64,000 bases of DNA from Haloglomus salinum (GCF_024298825.1 NZ_CP101153.1:1550001-1614000); one strand, 5' to 3'; counted from the first letter of the stretch, positions 18,480 through 27,353 are shown. The notes: a model not told the origin generated them from the sequence alone. A program made the numbers and translations.

Positions 18480-20825
18480 TCACTCGCCGACGGGTGTGAC
18501 GGCCCGCGGGAGGCGGTCCAGCTGGGCCAGTCCGAGTCCGGCGAGCGCGACGGCCGCCGTGGCGAGCTGGAGGACCATGGCACTGCTCCCGCCGATGCTC
18601 CCGGAGAGTGCCGGGCCGAACAGCGCGCCGAGCGAGAGCAGGAGGTAGACCACACGGTGCGGGAGTCCCAGCACGTGGCGCCCGTCGTAGCCGATGGTGA
18701 CGGCTGTGAGCGCGACGACGCCGACGAGGACGCAGGCCGCGGCGACCGGCGTCCCCGTGAGCGTCCACGTGACGAGGCTGTTGTTGGCGACCAGCGCGAA
18801 CGGGATGAGGAAGCCGGCGGCCCCGATACGGAGCGCCTGCTTCGCGGAGATGAGGAAGCCCGCATCCGCGATGCGCGAGGCCACGGCCACCCCGACCGCG
18901 ACGGGCGGTGTGATGGCCGACAGCATCGCGAAGTAGAACACGAACAGGTGGGCCGTGATCTGCGGGACGCCCAGCTCCATCAGCGGGCTCGTCAGCAGTG
19001 CCGCCACCAGCACGTACGCGGCCGGCGTCGGCATGCCCAGCCCGAACAGGATGCTCGTTATCATCGCCAGCAGCAGGGCGACGAGCAACACGCCGCCCGC
19101 CAGCGCGACCATCCGGAGGCTGATCTTCCCGGAGAGACCCGTCTGGGTCAGCATCTTGATGATGACGCCCATCGCGGCCAGCACGCCGACCAGCGGCGCC
19201 ATGTCGAGCGCGCCCTTCCGGAAGCCGCGAAGCGTTTTGACCGTCGTGCCCACGACGGTCGCACCGACCTGACTGGCGCCGTCGCGTTCGGCGACCCAGT
19301 CCCGGTCGATATCCTCGCCGACCGAGGTCCACGACAGCACCACCAGCGTCAGGTCGCGGACGTACATCACAGCGATGAGCGTCAGCACCGTGTACAGCCC
19401 CGTCGGGAGCGCCGACAGCTGCATGACCGCGAGCGCGTACACCAGCACGGCCATCGGGATGAGGAAGTAGGTCCCGTGGAAGAACCACTGGATGGCCTTC
19501 CCGAGTTCGAGGGTCCCCTCGCGGGCGGAGGTGGCGACCGCGCCCTGGACGTACCGGACGACCAGCAGCGCGGCGAGCGCCACCCCGCCGGAGACGAGCA
19601 GCGAGAGGCCGACTCCCTGCCGGGCGGCCAGGAAGCTGCCGATGGCCAGCGCCATGTACCCGACCTTCGAGAGCGCACTCCGGCTGAACAGGATACCGGC
19701 CATCCCGGCCGTGTCCTCGCCGCGCTCGCTCGTCCAGCCGTGCTTGAGGACGACGAACTGGACGGCGACGCCGACGCTGAAGTAGAACAGCAGCGCCGGC
19801 AGGAAGCCGGCCTGGATGATGCGGACGTACGGCACCCCGATGAAGTCGGCCATCAGGAAGGCCGCGACGCCCATGACCGGCGGCATGATCTGGCCGCCGC
19901 TGGAGGCGACACTCTCGATGGCGGCGGTGAAGTCCTCGCGGACGCCCTGGCGCTGCATCATCGGGATGGTGAAGCTGCCCGTCGTCGCGGCGTTGGCGGC
20001 CGCGCTCCCCGTGATGGAGCCCATCGCCATCGAGGAGATGACGGCGACGTGGACGATGCCGCTGCGGAGCCGCTTGCCCAGCTTCTCGCTCAGGTCCAGC
20101 ACGATGTCGAGGATGCCGTAGGCCCGGGCGAGCCCGGCGAACATGATGAAGATGGCGACGTACTTCGCGCCGGCCTGGGTGATGAAGCCGTACGCGCCCG
20201 AACGCTCGATCTGGGTCGCGCCGTAGAGCGCGACGTCGGTGGTGGCGAGGCCGGTGTGCTGCAGGAAGCCCGGGAACACCGAGCCGTACAGCGCGTAGCC
20301 GATGGCTGTCAGCGCGACGAGCGCGATGGACCAGCCGTACGCCCGCCGGGTCGCGTCGATGGCGAGGCCGACGACCACCAGCCCCATGTAGAGGTCGAAG
20401 TTCGCGTAGCCCAGCAGGATGGCGTCGCCGGTCAGCCGGTCGTACTGCGTGACGAAGAAGTAGCCCGAGTACGCCGCGACGACGGCCAGCACCAGACAGA
20501 CGACCGTGTCGACGGCGCCGTACAGGCGCTGGACCCGTTCGCCCAGGCGCCCGACGACTGGCCCCTCCACGATGGACCCGCCCTCGGCGACCCGCCGGTA
20601 GGCCAGCTCCAGATAGTACAGCGAGAGGCCGATATGCATGAAGACGATGCCGTGGATAATCTGCGTGAACGGCCGGTCCCACGCGAAGTAGATGGTGTAG
20701 GCGGTCAGTGCAACCGCGAGGAGCGATACGAGCGGCAGCAGCAACCGCTCCTGTGGCGAGCGGTCCCTGAACTCCGCGAGGAGTGCGGACGGCGATGTCG
20801 ACTGGGTGTCGGTGGTCTCGGGCAT
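18480..20825 (-). CDS. TRAP transporter permease, fused small and large subunits
   Basis: A 781-residue integral membrane protein of the fused DctQ-DctM type that pairs with TAXI binding proteins. The N-terminal part (to about residue 190) has the small-subunit helices; the rest carries the large-subunit helices with typical motifs such as GSITGSAAANAATTGSFTIP, GGQIMPPVMG and, near the C-terminus, the second half PTPAAYVLVAAL and ITPPVAVG. These secondary transporters use an ion gradient to import organic acids. The gene sits 21 bp after the TAXI gene and upstream of the ThDP enzyme and acyl-CoA ligase. Confidence 0.9.
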   Translation of the reverse strand: MPETTDTQSTSPSALLAEFRDRSPQERLLLPLVSLLAVALTAYTIYFAWDRPFTQIIHGIVFMHIGLSLYYLELAYRRVAEGGSIVEGPVVGRLGERVQRLYGAVDTVVCLVLAVVAAYSGYFFVTQYDRLTGDAILLGYANFDLYMGLVVVGLAIDATRRAYGWSIALVALTAIGYALYGSVFPGFLQHTGLATTDVALYGATQIERSGAYGFITQAGAKYVAIFIMFAGLARAYGILDIVLDLSEKLGKRLRSGIVHVAVISSMAMGSITGSAAANAATTGSFTIPMMQRQGVREDFTAAIESVASSGGQIMPPVMGVAAFLMADFIGVPYVRIIQAGFLPALLFYFSVGVAVQFVVLKHGWTSERGEDTAGMAGILFSRSALSKVGYMALAIGSFLAARQGVGLSLLVSGGVALAALLVVRYVQGAVATSAREGTLELGKAIQWFFHGTYFLIPMAVLVYALAVMQLSALPTGLYTVLTLIAVMYVRDLTLVVLSWTSVGEDIDRDWVAERDGASQVGATVVGTTVKTLRGFRKGALDMAPLVGVLAAMGVIIKMLTQTGLSGKISLRMVALAGGVLLVALLLAMITSILFGLGMPTPAAYVLVAALLTSPLMELGVPQITAHLFVFYFAMLSAITPPVAVGVAVASRIADAGFLISAKQALRIGAAGFLIPFALVANNSLVTWTLTGTPVAAACVLVGVVALTAVTIGYDGRHVLGLPHRVVYLLLSLGALFGPALSGSIGGSSAMVLQLATAAVALAGLGLAQLDRLPRAVTPVGE

Positions 20826-20846
20826 GGGCGAACGTGCGGGTCCGCG

Positions 20847-21935
20847 TTACTCCTCTCCGCGGACGAACTCGTCGGACCAGAGACCCTGCTCCTCGTAGAA
20901 GTCGGCGGCTGCGGGGTGGAAGGGGAAGTCGGCGTAGGCGTTCTTCACCCAGGCGTCACCCTCCGCCAGCGGCGCCAGCAGCCCCGTCTCCTCCTGGAGC
21001 CCCTCGCGCTGCTCCCACAGCGTCGTCAGGAAGTTGTAGAGGGTGTCGTAGTCGTGGTCCTCGCGGACGATGAAGTTGTACGCCAGCGTCGGCGTGCTGA
21101 GGGTGTCCGGCGTGTAGCCGTAGTCATCGAAGTCGCTCATGTCGATGTCGGAGACGACGATGGCCGGGTCGTCCTCCAGCTCGCTGACGACCTCGTCGGG
21201 GAAGTCGAGCACCCGGAGGTCGACCGTGCTCTTCATCTGCTGGAGCCACCCCGGCTCGATGGAGAGGTTGACGTAGGTCCCCGCGCCGGCGTCCAGGCGT
21301 CCCTCGCTCATCGCACTGGCCTGGTCGCTGTAGCCGATACTGGTCCGCTCGTAGTCGTCGACGGCGAACCCGAGCGCGTACTCGAGCATCTCCGCCGTCC
21401 CCGAGCCCCGGGGTGTCGGGGAGACGGCGCTGTCGGCGCCGATGTCGCTCACGCTCGTCCAGCCGTCGTTGGCCGAGGCCATGAACCACGCCAGGTCGTA
21501 CAGGTGGAACACCTGGTAGGGCTGGTAGTCGAGGTCGCCGAACGGGTCCTCGCCCTCGCGGATCTTGTTGGCCGTCCAGTTCTGGACGTAGGCGATCTCG
21601 GTCTTCCCCTGGGTGACCTCCGCGACGTTCCGGTTGGTCCCCTGACTCGGCCGGGCGTTGACCGTTACCTCGTCGGAGTTCTGACTGACGGCCGAGGCGA
21701 TGACCTGGCTCATCGAGTAGGCCGCGGTCGTCTCGGAGGCCGTCTTCATCACCATCTCGCCGTCGGCGCCCGGGGCACTGCCCCCATCGCCACCGTCGCC
21801 GCCGCCCCCATCGCCACCGTCGCCGGTGTCACCGAAACAGCCGGCGATAGCCGTGAGTCCAGCGGCCCCGGTCGCGCCGGCGGTGTGTTTCAGGAACGAA
21901 CGCCTGTCTACGTCGTGCGACAGCCTTTCTCTCAT
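20847..21935 (-). CDS. TAXI-family TRAP transporter substrate-binding lipoprotein
   Basis: A 362-residue extracytoplasmic binding protein. The signal has both a twin arginine (Arg11-Arg12 in DRRSFLKH) and a lipobox ending at Cys33 (TAIAGC), so it is likely exported folded by Tat and lipid-anchored. A Gly/Asp linker follows (about residues 35-55). The mature domain carries the TAXI pattern (KTASETTAAYSMSQVIASAV, then QGKTEIAYVQNW, PRGSGTAEMLEY). It feeds the fused permease encoded 21 bp downstream. A TATA-like box 26 nt before the ATG suggests a leaderless operon mRNA. The ligand is not determinable. Confidence 0.88.
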   Translation of the reverse strand: MRERLSHDVDRRSFLKHTAGATGAAGLTAIAGCFGDTGDGGDGGGGDGGDGGSAPGADGEMVMKTASETTAAYSMSQVIASAVSQNSDEVTVNARPSQGTNRNVAEVTQGKTEIAYVQNWTANKIREGEDPFGDLDYQPYQVFHLYDLAWFMASANDGWTSVSDIGADSAVSPTPRGSGTAEMLEYALGFAVDDYERTSIGYSDQASAMSEGRLDAGAGTYVNLSIEPGWLQQMKSTVDLRVLDFPDEVVSELEDDPAIVVSDIDMSDFDDYGYTPDTLSTPTLAYNFIVREDHDYDTLYNFLTTLWEQREGLQEETGLLAPLAEGDAWVKNAYADFPFHPAAADFYEEQGLWSDEFVRGEE

Positions 21936-21956
21936 GGGTGTCGGATAACAGTGGTG

Positions 21957-21967
21957 CCGTATATAGC
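21957..21967 (-). promoter_or_regulatory. TATA box of the TAXI-TRAP operon
   Basis: On the minus strand this reads GCTATATACGG and is centred about 26 nt before the ATG of the TAXI gene. That is the spacing of a haloarchaeal leaderless promoter. Confidence 0.6.
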
Positions 21968-22311
21968 CTTCTATCTTAAGTCCGTTAACTGGGGCGGAGG
22001 TTTATTTGACAGAGTATGTGTCGTATGGATATACTCGAACGATGTATGTGTGTGGATGTCACTCGCGTCTCCTGGACCCGGCCGTCCGCCGTCGACCATC
22101 TGGACGGCTCCAGAGTAGCCATCATCGCCCCAGTACTCCGTGACACTCGCCGCTGAGCTCTCCTGTTCGGGCCTCTGCGAAATCGCCCCTGACGCGCTTC
22201 TCCAACGGTACCCGGCCAGCCAATCGGTGTCGAATATTGCCGGGCTTCTCGAATACGAATTACCACCTGAATCGTGAAAATTTAAGGCCGATACCTCGCC
22301 AAAAGCGCCTC
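21968..22311. other. Intergenic region with no gene recognised
   Basis: No convincing coding sequence is present here. An AT-rich AAAATTTAAGG at about 22277-22287 lies roughly 28 nt before the ATG at 22312 and probably serves as the promoter of the truncated pilus operon that follows. Confidence 0.5.
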
Positions 22312-22389
22312 ATGCTGTCGCAGGAAGTGACACCCACGGACCCGGACAGGGAGACGGATGCGGGGGTGACCGATGGCGACCCGGACTGA
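22312..22389 (+). CDS. 25-codon leader or remnant ORF before the truncated pilus gene
   Basis: A short frame (MLSQEVTPTDPDRETD..., ending TGA at 22387-22389) starts about 28 nt after a TATA-like sequence and overlaps the next gene by 17 bp. In related haloarchaeal loci the gene ahead of the F/TadC-like protein usually encodes the secretion ATPase. This tiny frame could be what is left after most of such a gene was lost, or a genuine leader peptide. Neither can be decided from the sequence. Confidence 0.3.
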   Translation: MLSQEVTPTDPDRETDAGVTDGDPD

Positions 22390-22681
22390 CGACGGTGCCG
22401 GTCGCGGGACCGGGGCGGGACCGTTCGCCGTGGTCGAGGCGCTCGACCGCGGCGTGTACGCGCTGTTCGCCGGCCGTGCCGACCGGGCGCGACACGACCG
22501 CGACCGGAAGCGCTACCGCGCCGCCGACCTCCACGTCGGCTTCGACCGCTACCTCGCACGGGTGTACGCGCTGTCGTGGCTCGTCGGGCTGTGGGTCGGA
22601 GCGCTGGTGGCGGTGGGCGGGCTCGCGGTCCCCGCCGACCTGCTGACCGCGGTCGGGGCTTGTGAGAAATTCTGCGGTTGA
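22373..22681 (+). pseudogene. Truncated type II secretion/pilus F (TadC-like) protein, N-terminal part only
   Basis: The first about 95 residues match my recollection of the N-terminus of haloarchaeal T2SS F-family (TadC/PilC-like) platform proteins: a variable head, then VEALDRGVYALFAGRADRAR, DRKRYRAADL, and FDRYLARVYALSWLVG entering the first membrane helix. The normal protein is several hundred residues with multiple helices. Here homology stops near LLTAVGA (about 22660) and six unrelated codons lead to a stop. The sequence beyond is less GC-rich and unrelated, so this is the left junction of the inserted island. No tRNA is present at the junction. Confidence 0.6.
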
Positions 22682-22729
22682 CTTCCGACAGTTGCTACCC
22701 TTCATTTCAACTGCACACGGCCTCGCTAG

Positions 22730-23307
22730 TCCGCAACAAAACACCGTGTTGAGCGCGTGTGAGGTACCTCGCTGACGAGATGGCGGTCACTGGACGAATC
22801 CACCGGAGAGCATCGACAGAAGAGCATCCAAAATATCGGCGTACAGGGCTGTTACACCTCCATATCGATGGCAGTGGGGACAATCCGGTCTCGGACCCTG
22901 TTTCTGGTAACGGGTCGCAACGGACGATATCGACGTACACGCAGCGCTGCACGGCGAAATCGACGAATACCGGGACTACATCCGAAATCACACACCAACG
23001 TAGAAAATCCATACTAGCGGCCTGTATAGCGGCTGTATCTGTAACATAGGCCGAGCGATACAGAATGAACTCGAGCCGATGGACTGGTATCGATTCGGTG
23101 TCGCTGCCGAATTCCGGGGATACATCGGTGCTCGATACGGAACTTGCCATATCCGTGTCCCGGATTCTCCGGGGGCTCGATGTACTCGAGTGCACAGATG
23201 TCGGGGTAGCGTGGCTGTATCGGCCGACTCTGAGCGACGCGTTTCGACTGAACATCGACGAGAGGTCGACCTCCCTGCACACACGATTTCACGGTGTTTG
23301 TTGCGGA
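22730..23307. mobile_element. 578-bp segment with terminal inverted repeats (MITE-like)
   Basis: The left end TCCGCAACAAAACACCGTG (22730-22748) and the right end CACGGTGTTTGTTGCGGA (23290-23307) are reverse complements apart from one extra A on the left. The interior has several overlapping short frames in both directions but none with recognisable domains. It may be a small non-autonomous transposon or the decayed remains of an IS. No clear target duplication is visible. It lies only about 70 bp inside the left junction of the island. Confidence 0.45.
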
Positions 23308-23645
23308 TACTGACCCCCGTGTGCACCTCCCCGAGGGAGCCGATCGGGACAGGCCGTATCGGCGCTCCCGCCCGATTCGCCGGCGTAGCGGCTCGCTATC
23401 GAGGTGTGTGAACGCCGCAATCGTGACAGAACCTCCTCGAGAATCCGTGAACCGCTGCGAGCGGCCGTGTGCGGTCGGAATCGAGCGTCAGCGATTCGAA
23501 TCACGCTCGTCACGGGTCGAGCGACGAACGCCGTACTGGTGAATCTGCCGGCGTATACGCTGTGTATCCGGCGGTTAGCGACCAGTGCAAGCGGTCGAAT
23601 CGGACAGATTTTTCCGGGCGATTCGATACGGAACGTGATAGACCG
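23308..23645. other. Intergenic stretch, no gene recognised
   Basis: Moderate GC, no convincing coding sequence. The frame of the next gene is open upstream to 23469, but the composition there (Arg/Ser-rich, without acidic bias) does not look like haloarchaeal protein, so the later ATG at 23646 is preferred. Confidence 0.5.
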
Positions 23646-24863
23646 ATGGGCGAGCTCCCCCCCGCCGATGCATTGCCGGCGCCGCTGGTCACTCGGGACC
23701 AGTGGGTCGCCTGGGAGACCAAGGACCGCGATGGAAAGCAGACGAAGGTGCCCGTGGATCCCCGGACAGCGAAGTACGCCTCCGCGACGGATGCCGACAC
23801 CTGGGTTGACTTCGCGACGGCCCGCGAGTACGCGACCCGAAACGATGCCGGCATCGGCTTCGTGTTCACCGACGCGGACCCGATCGTCGGGGTGGACCTT
23901 GACGACTGTCGCGACCCGGACGACGGGACGCTCACCGACTGGGCACAGGATATCGTCGAGCGACTCGATTCGTTCACGGAAGTGTCGCCGTCGGGGACCG
24001 GGGTCCACGTCCTCGTCGAGGGCGAGCTGCCCGATGGCCGGAATCGGCACGGGGATGTCGAGTTGTACGATGATGCGCGATTCTTCACCATGACCGGAAA
24101 TCGGCTCTCCGAGACGCCCGGGGCGCTCGAGCCCCGGCAGGAGGCGCTGGCCGCCGTGCACGCGGAGTACGTGATGCCGGACGATGCAGGCGACGGCGTG
24201 TCGACAGATGCCGACAGCGAGGGGACTGCAGACGCCGTGGATGCTTCGGGGCCAGCGAGCGATAGAGCGGCCAATGGCCCAGGGAACGACCTCGGGGACG
24301 AGGAACTGTTGTCGCGGGCCCGGAGTGCGACGAACGGCGAGAAGTTCGAACGACTCTGTGCGGGGGATACGTCCGGCTATCCGAGTCAGTCGGAGGCGGA
24401 CATGGCGCTGTGTTCGCTGCTGGCCTTTTGGACCGGCGGGGACCCCGAGCAGATGGACCGGCTGTTCCGGGCGTCCGGATTGGTGCGCCCGAAGTGGGAC
24501 GAGCCGCATTTCGCGGATGGCGCGACATACGGGGAGCGGACGATCGAGCGGGCCATCGCCGGGACCGACGAGTTCTACACTGGATCGGGTGGTGCAGGGG
24601 GGAGCGTTTCGGGTCGAACCGATCCCGTGGATAGGGCTGCCGACTCGTCTCCTGTCGAGGCCGAGTCGGAGGCCGCCACCGTGTCGGTGGACGTGGTCGA
24701 AGAGCTCGAAGCCGAACTGCAGCGGCTGCAGTCCGAGAAGGCGGCGTTGGAGGCGGAACTCGAGGCCGAACGTGAGGCACGGCAGGCGCTGGAGGCGGAG
24801 GTGGAGACGCTTCGTGAGGATGGTTCGGAGGGGGGGTGGCTCCAACGACTCGGCTGGTGGTAA
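23646..24863 (+). CDS. Phage NrS-1 polymerase-like primase-polymerase
   Basis: A 405-residue protein of the kind carried by haloarchaeal plasmids and viruses. Residues about 10-175 look like a PrimPol catalytic domain: QWVAWETKDRDGKQTKVPVD, then acidic GVDLDDCRDPDDG, and SPSGTGVHVLVEGELP. Residues about 225-300 match the helix-bundle domain of NrS-1 polymerase (DEELLSRARSA, SEADMALCSLLAFWTGGDPEQMDRLFRAS). After a linker, residues about 345-395 form a Glu-rich coiled coil. It probably starts replication of the island or its circular form, without the helicase part found in NrS-1. It stands alone at the left end of the island. Confidence 0.7.
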   Translation: MGELPPADALPAPLVTRDQWVAWETKDRDGKQTKVPVDPRTAKYASATDADTWVDFATAREYATRNDAGIGFVFTDADPIVGVDLDDCRDPDDGTLTDWAQDIVERLDSFTEVSPSGTGVHVLVEGELPDGRNRHGDVELYDDARFFTMTGNRLSETPGALEPRQEALAAVHAEYVMPDDAGDGVSTDADSEGTADAVDASGPASDRAANGPGNDLGDEELLSRARSATNGEKFERLCAGDTSGYPSQSEADMALCSLLAFWTGGDPEQMDRLFRASGLVRPKWDEPHFADGATYGERTIERAIAGTDEFYTGSGGAGGSVSGRTDPVDRAADSSPVEAESEAATVSVDVVEELEAELQRLQSEKAALEAELEAEREARQALEAEVETLREDGSEGGWLQRLGWW

Positions 24864-25041
24864 CCGTTGGACGGGTGGTTTGTACCGTTCAAATACGCGG
24901 GAGGCATGTTGATTCCGCAATCGGTCACAGTGCTCGGTTGAGGGCGTATCTCTCGTCGGAATATTCTACGATTGATACCCACGTTTTGTGACGCATAAAA
25001 ACCACTGCAGGTGGCTGTATAATATCTCACCGAAAGTTACC

Positions 25042-25049
25042 TTTTTATC
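25042..25049 (+). promoter_or_regulatory. TATA box of the 25073 gene
   Basis: The sequence TTTTTATC lies 28 nt before the ATG at 25073, preceded by purine-rich CGAAAGTT that fits a BRE. This supports a leaderless transcript and the reality of the AT-rich gene. Confidence 0.5.
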
Positions 25050-25072
25050 ACTTTGTGTGATATATTTCGCGT

Positions 25073-25396
25073 ATGGTTTCATATCAAACTGCATATTTAG
25101 TAATTCCCAAAGAGAAAGCAAGGCGAATTATCACTGCAGAAGTTGGTTCTCTTAGCGTATATGAACAGGAGGATGATGCAATCAAAATCGGCGCCAACGA
25201 TAAGAACGGAAGTACTAGTGATAACTGGAGGGTGAGTCTTTACGATTACAAGTTCACCGGTGAACGGGTGGAAACAGATGATGGGAGTGTAGAAACCGGC
25301 GTTTTAGGGACGAAAATGAACTATACGGATACAGACAAGAAAAGCTACGGTATGGATGCGAAAAGCGCTGTTTCGGAGTATATAGAGACTGGATAG
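25073..25396 (+). CDS. AT-rich hypothetical protein
   Basis: A 107-residue protein with markedly lower GC than its neighbours, suggesting recent acquisition from a different source. It starts MVSYQTAYLVIPKEKARRII, is soluble, and is rich in Lys, Asp, Thr and Tyr, with alternating hydrophobic residues suggesting beta structure. No family is recognised. A TATA box at the correct distance supports the chosen start. It stands alone. Confidence 0.55.
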   Translation: MVSYQTAYLVIPKEKARRIITAEVGSLSVYEQEDDAIKIGANDKNGSTSDNWRVSLYDYKFTGERVETDDGSVETGVLGTKMNYTDTDKKSYGMDAKSAVSEYIETG

Positions 25397-25510
25397 ACGG
25401 CAGTATCCGACGCATCCATGGAAGATATGCTAGCTCTGTATCTAGTCTGCTCCCCTTTGCGCTCCGCGAAAAAAGTGAGTAATGGCGTCGGTATGATGGC
25501 AACTGCCTGG

Positions 25511-25628
25511 TGAAAGCCCCCGCTCGCTCGATACTCCGGGGCTCGCTGCGCTCCTCGGCCTCACTGCGTTCGGCCTGCGGTGCTTTCTTCGCCCGGGAGC
25601 AGTCGAGCGAGCGGCCCCTTTCAGTCCC
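25511..25628. repeat. Palindromic element, copy 1
   Basis: This GC-rich element runs from TGAAAGCCCCCGCTCGCT to AGCGAGCGGCCCCTTTCA, whose outer arms are inverted repeats, with an interior containing CTCGCTGCGCTCCTCG and CTGCGGTGCTT. A second copy with the same arms and interior motifs is at 44131-44234. It occupies most of an otherwise geneless gap (25397-25867). Function is unknown; it could fold as a long cruciform or RNA hairpin. Confidence 0.7.
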
Positions 25629-25867
25629 CCTCGGTTCGGGGTGTCGGAGGTCGCCGTGGCCGTGGCTGGCTGGTGTGTGGCTCCGATGCCAGGTGAGGCC
25701 GGTCGCGGCGGTGACTGAGGTTCTTCACCGAAGCCGCAGCACCCGGGCGTGCCCTCGCTCGAGGCGTGTTCTGTCGGCTCCTGATGAGTGAGGGCCGGCG
25801 TCCCACCTCGCAGCGATTGAGGATGCCAGCACCAACATGCTTAGTATGATGGCGGCAACACCAACAA

Positions 25868-26166
25868 ATGACTGATGAATCGCCGACCGACTCCGTCACG
25901 GTCGTTCGCGACCGCCGGCGTGACTTCGGGGACCACGTCGTCCGGATTTGCGTGCTCAGTGTGCCGGCTTCGGAGCGGTTTCCGGATGGCATCAACGACG
26001 CCTTCCACTACGGACGGCAGGGCGCGGCCGAGCCGATTCTCAGGTACACAACCACCATGGCGTCCACGAGCGACGCGAAGGCGCCGAGGTGGATGTCATC
26101 GACTTTCCCGGATACGATCAGCTTCTCGGTCGCTTCATCGACGAGCTCCCAGACCATGCACCCTGA
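25868..26166 (+). pseudogene. TumE-family toxin gene with a 1-bp frameshift
   Basis: The frame from 25868 encodes MTDESPTDSVTVVRDRRRDFGDHVVRICVL... up to about residue 60 (EPILRY). The family sequence then continues in the next frame as NHHGVHERREGAEVDVIDFP and ends ELPDHAP at 26166. Adding one base after the TAC near 26048 restores a single TumE-like (DUF6516-type) protein of about 99 residues. TumE proteins are toxins paired with a DNA-binding antitoxin. As written the toxin would be truncated and altered, so it is inactive or the site is a sequencing error. The antitoxin gene follows after 5 bp. Confidence 0.65.
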
Positions 26167-26171
26167 CTCCC

Positions 26172-26570
26172 ATGAGTAGCGACACGCTCCACATCACAGT
26201 CGAATCGACAGCGGAGTTCTTCGACGCAGCGCGGTCGGACCTGCGCCGGTTGACGGGTGGCGAAGACATTTCGGATGAATACGTGCTGAGCCTGCCGGAT
26301 GAAGCCGCACTCGAGCGGGTGTTGCGGGCGAAGAACCTCGAGTTGATTCGGACCATCGCCAGGTCGGGCCCGGAGAGCATGCGTGAACTGGCCCGCCTCG
26401 TGGACCGTGACCCGAAGAACGTCTCGACGGCGCTCCACCGGCTCGCCGACCTCGGGCTGGTCCGGTTCGAGGAGCACGGTCGAGCCAAACGCCCCGTTGT
26501 CTGGTACGAGGATATCGCGATCGATATCCCGGTGGTCGGGGTTGACGCCGACGAAACGATTCCTGCGTAA
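26172..26570 (+). CDS. HVO_A0114-type winged-helix antitoxin/DNA-binding protein (TumA-like)
   Basis: A 132-residue protein. Residues about 50-115 form a winged helix of MarR/ArsR character (LELIRTIARSGPESMRELAR, then DRDPKNVSTALHRLADLGLV) with a basic wing (EEHGRAKRPVVWYEDI). This matches the HVO_A0114 family that sits beside TumE toxins in haloarchaea. It likely represses its own promoter and neutralises the toxin. Here the toxin gene is frameshifted, so the antitoxin may persist alone. The start is 5 bp after the end of the toxin remnant. Confidence 0.75.
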   Translation: MSSDTLHITVESTAEFFDAARSDLRRLTGGEDISDEYVLSLPDEAALERVLRAKNLELIRTIARSGPESMRELARLVDRDPKNVSTALHRLADLGLVRFEEHGRAKRPVVWYEDIAIDIPVVGVDADETIPA

Positions 26571-26604
26571 CCCGGGGGATGCTGCCCCGTCGTATCTCGG
26601 CGTC

Positions 26605-26636
26605 GGTTTGTGGGCCCCTGACGGGCGAGGGGCGCC
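26605..26636 (+). promoter_or_regulatory. Hairpin leader, copy A
   Basis: The leader GGTTTGTGGGCCCCT-GACGGGC-AGGGGCGCC contains a CCCCT/AGGGG stem with a GACGGG-type loop. It ends 24 nt before the ATG of the DUF6735 gene. Over 40 nt, including the TCTCGGCGTC in front, it differs from copy B at one position. Confidence 0.7.
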
Positions 26637-26660
26637 CTGAAGCGTCTCTCGGAGTACCCG

Positions 26661-27281
26661 ATGGGACATAGAGCACTCGTCGCCTACGAACGTACCGATG
26701 GCAACTACAACCTGCATTACACGCACTGGGGGGCGTTGGATCTCCGTCTGTGCCGCACCATTACAGACACGACGCCGTTCGGGAGTGATCGACCGACGAA
26801 GGCGGCTACCGAGGCGTACACCTATCTGAGCGGCGGGGCGGTCCCCGAAGTCGTTCAGGAGCGATTCGATCTGGAGGACTGTGCCGGCGCCGATGTCGAA
26901 CCCATCCCTCAAGTGACTGGTGTCACGCTTCAGGAGGTCATCACCGACCACCTCGATTACCTACTCCACGAGGCGTTCTACGTGGTCGACTGGGAGTTCG
27001 AGGTGACCGCGTATCGGACGCTGTGGTTCGGGCTGCAGTACGAGGCCACCTGCATCGCTGAGAGTCCGACGGTCGGCCATGGAGCGCTGCAGCCGGTCCA
27101 GTGGCACAATGGCGAGCCCGTCGGTGACGGCTTCACCCGCGGGCAGTTCTCGGGGATGAAGCAGGTCGTCGGCGAGATGGTCGACCGTGGGATGTTCGAC
27201 CGCGATGGCGCGCTGGAGTACCTGCAGGGGAAACTGTTCAGCACGACCGATGCCGAGGTGCGTGTGAGTCTGGCCGTCTGA
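26661..27281 (+). CDS. DUF6735-family protein
   Basis: A 206-residue protein starting MGHRALVAYERTDGNYNLHY, which I recall as the haloarchaeal accessory family DUF6735. It is soluble, with Trp-, Tyr- and His-rich stretches (VVDWEFEVTAYRTLWFGLQYEATC) and no recognisable catalytic motif. The family occurs mainly on plasmids and integrated elements; function is unknown. It is preceded by a conserved hairpin leader shared almost exactly with the tfb gene downstream, so the two genes may be controlled together although they have separate leaders. Confidence 0.65.
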   Translation: MGHRALVAYERTDGNYNLHYTHWGALDLRLCRTITDTTPFGSDRPTKAATEAYTYLSGGAVPEVVQERFDLEDCAGADVEPIPQVTGVTLQEVITDHLDYLLHEAFYVVDWEFEVTAYRTLWFGLQYEATCIAESPTVGHGALQPVQWHNGEPVGDGFTRGQFSGMKQVVGEMVDRGMFDRDGALEYLQGKLFSTTDAEVRVSLAV

Positions 27282-27299
27282 CTCCGCGTTCTCGGCGTC

Positions 27300-27331
27300 G
27301 GTTTGTGGGCCCCTGACGGGTGAGGGGCGCC
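27300..27331 (+). promoter_or_regulatory. Hairpin leader, copy B
   Basis: This is the same 32-nt leader as copy A with one C-to-T change in the loop, ending 22 nt before the tfb ATG. The spacer (GCGTC-CTCGATACCCG) is also partly shared with copy A. Confidence 0.7.
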
Positions 27332-27353
27332 AGCAGGCGTCGCTCGATACCCG

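Noticed and set aside
22707-23282. 191-codon minus-strand frame inside the TIR-flanked segment
   Set aside because: Ser/Arg-rich with no recognisable transposase motifs; overlapping frames of similar length exist on the other strand.
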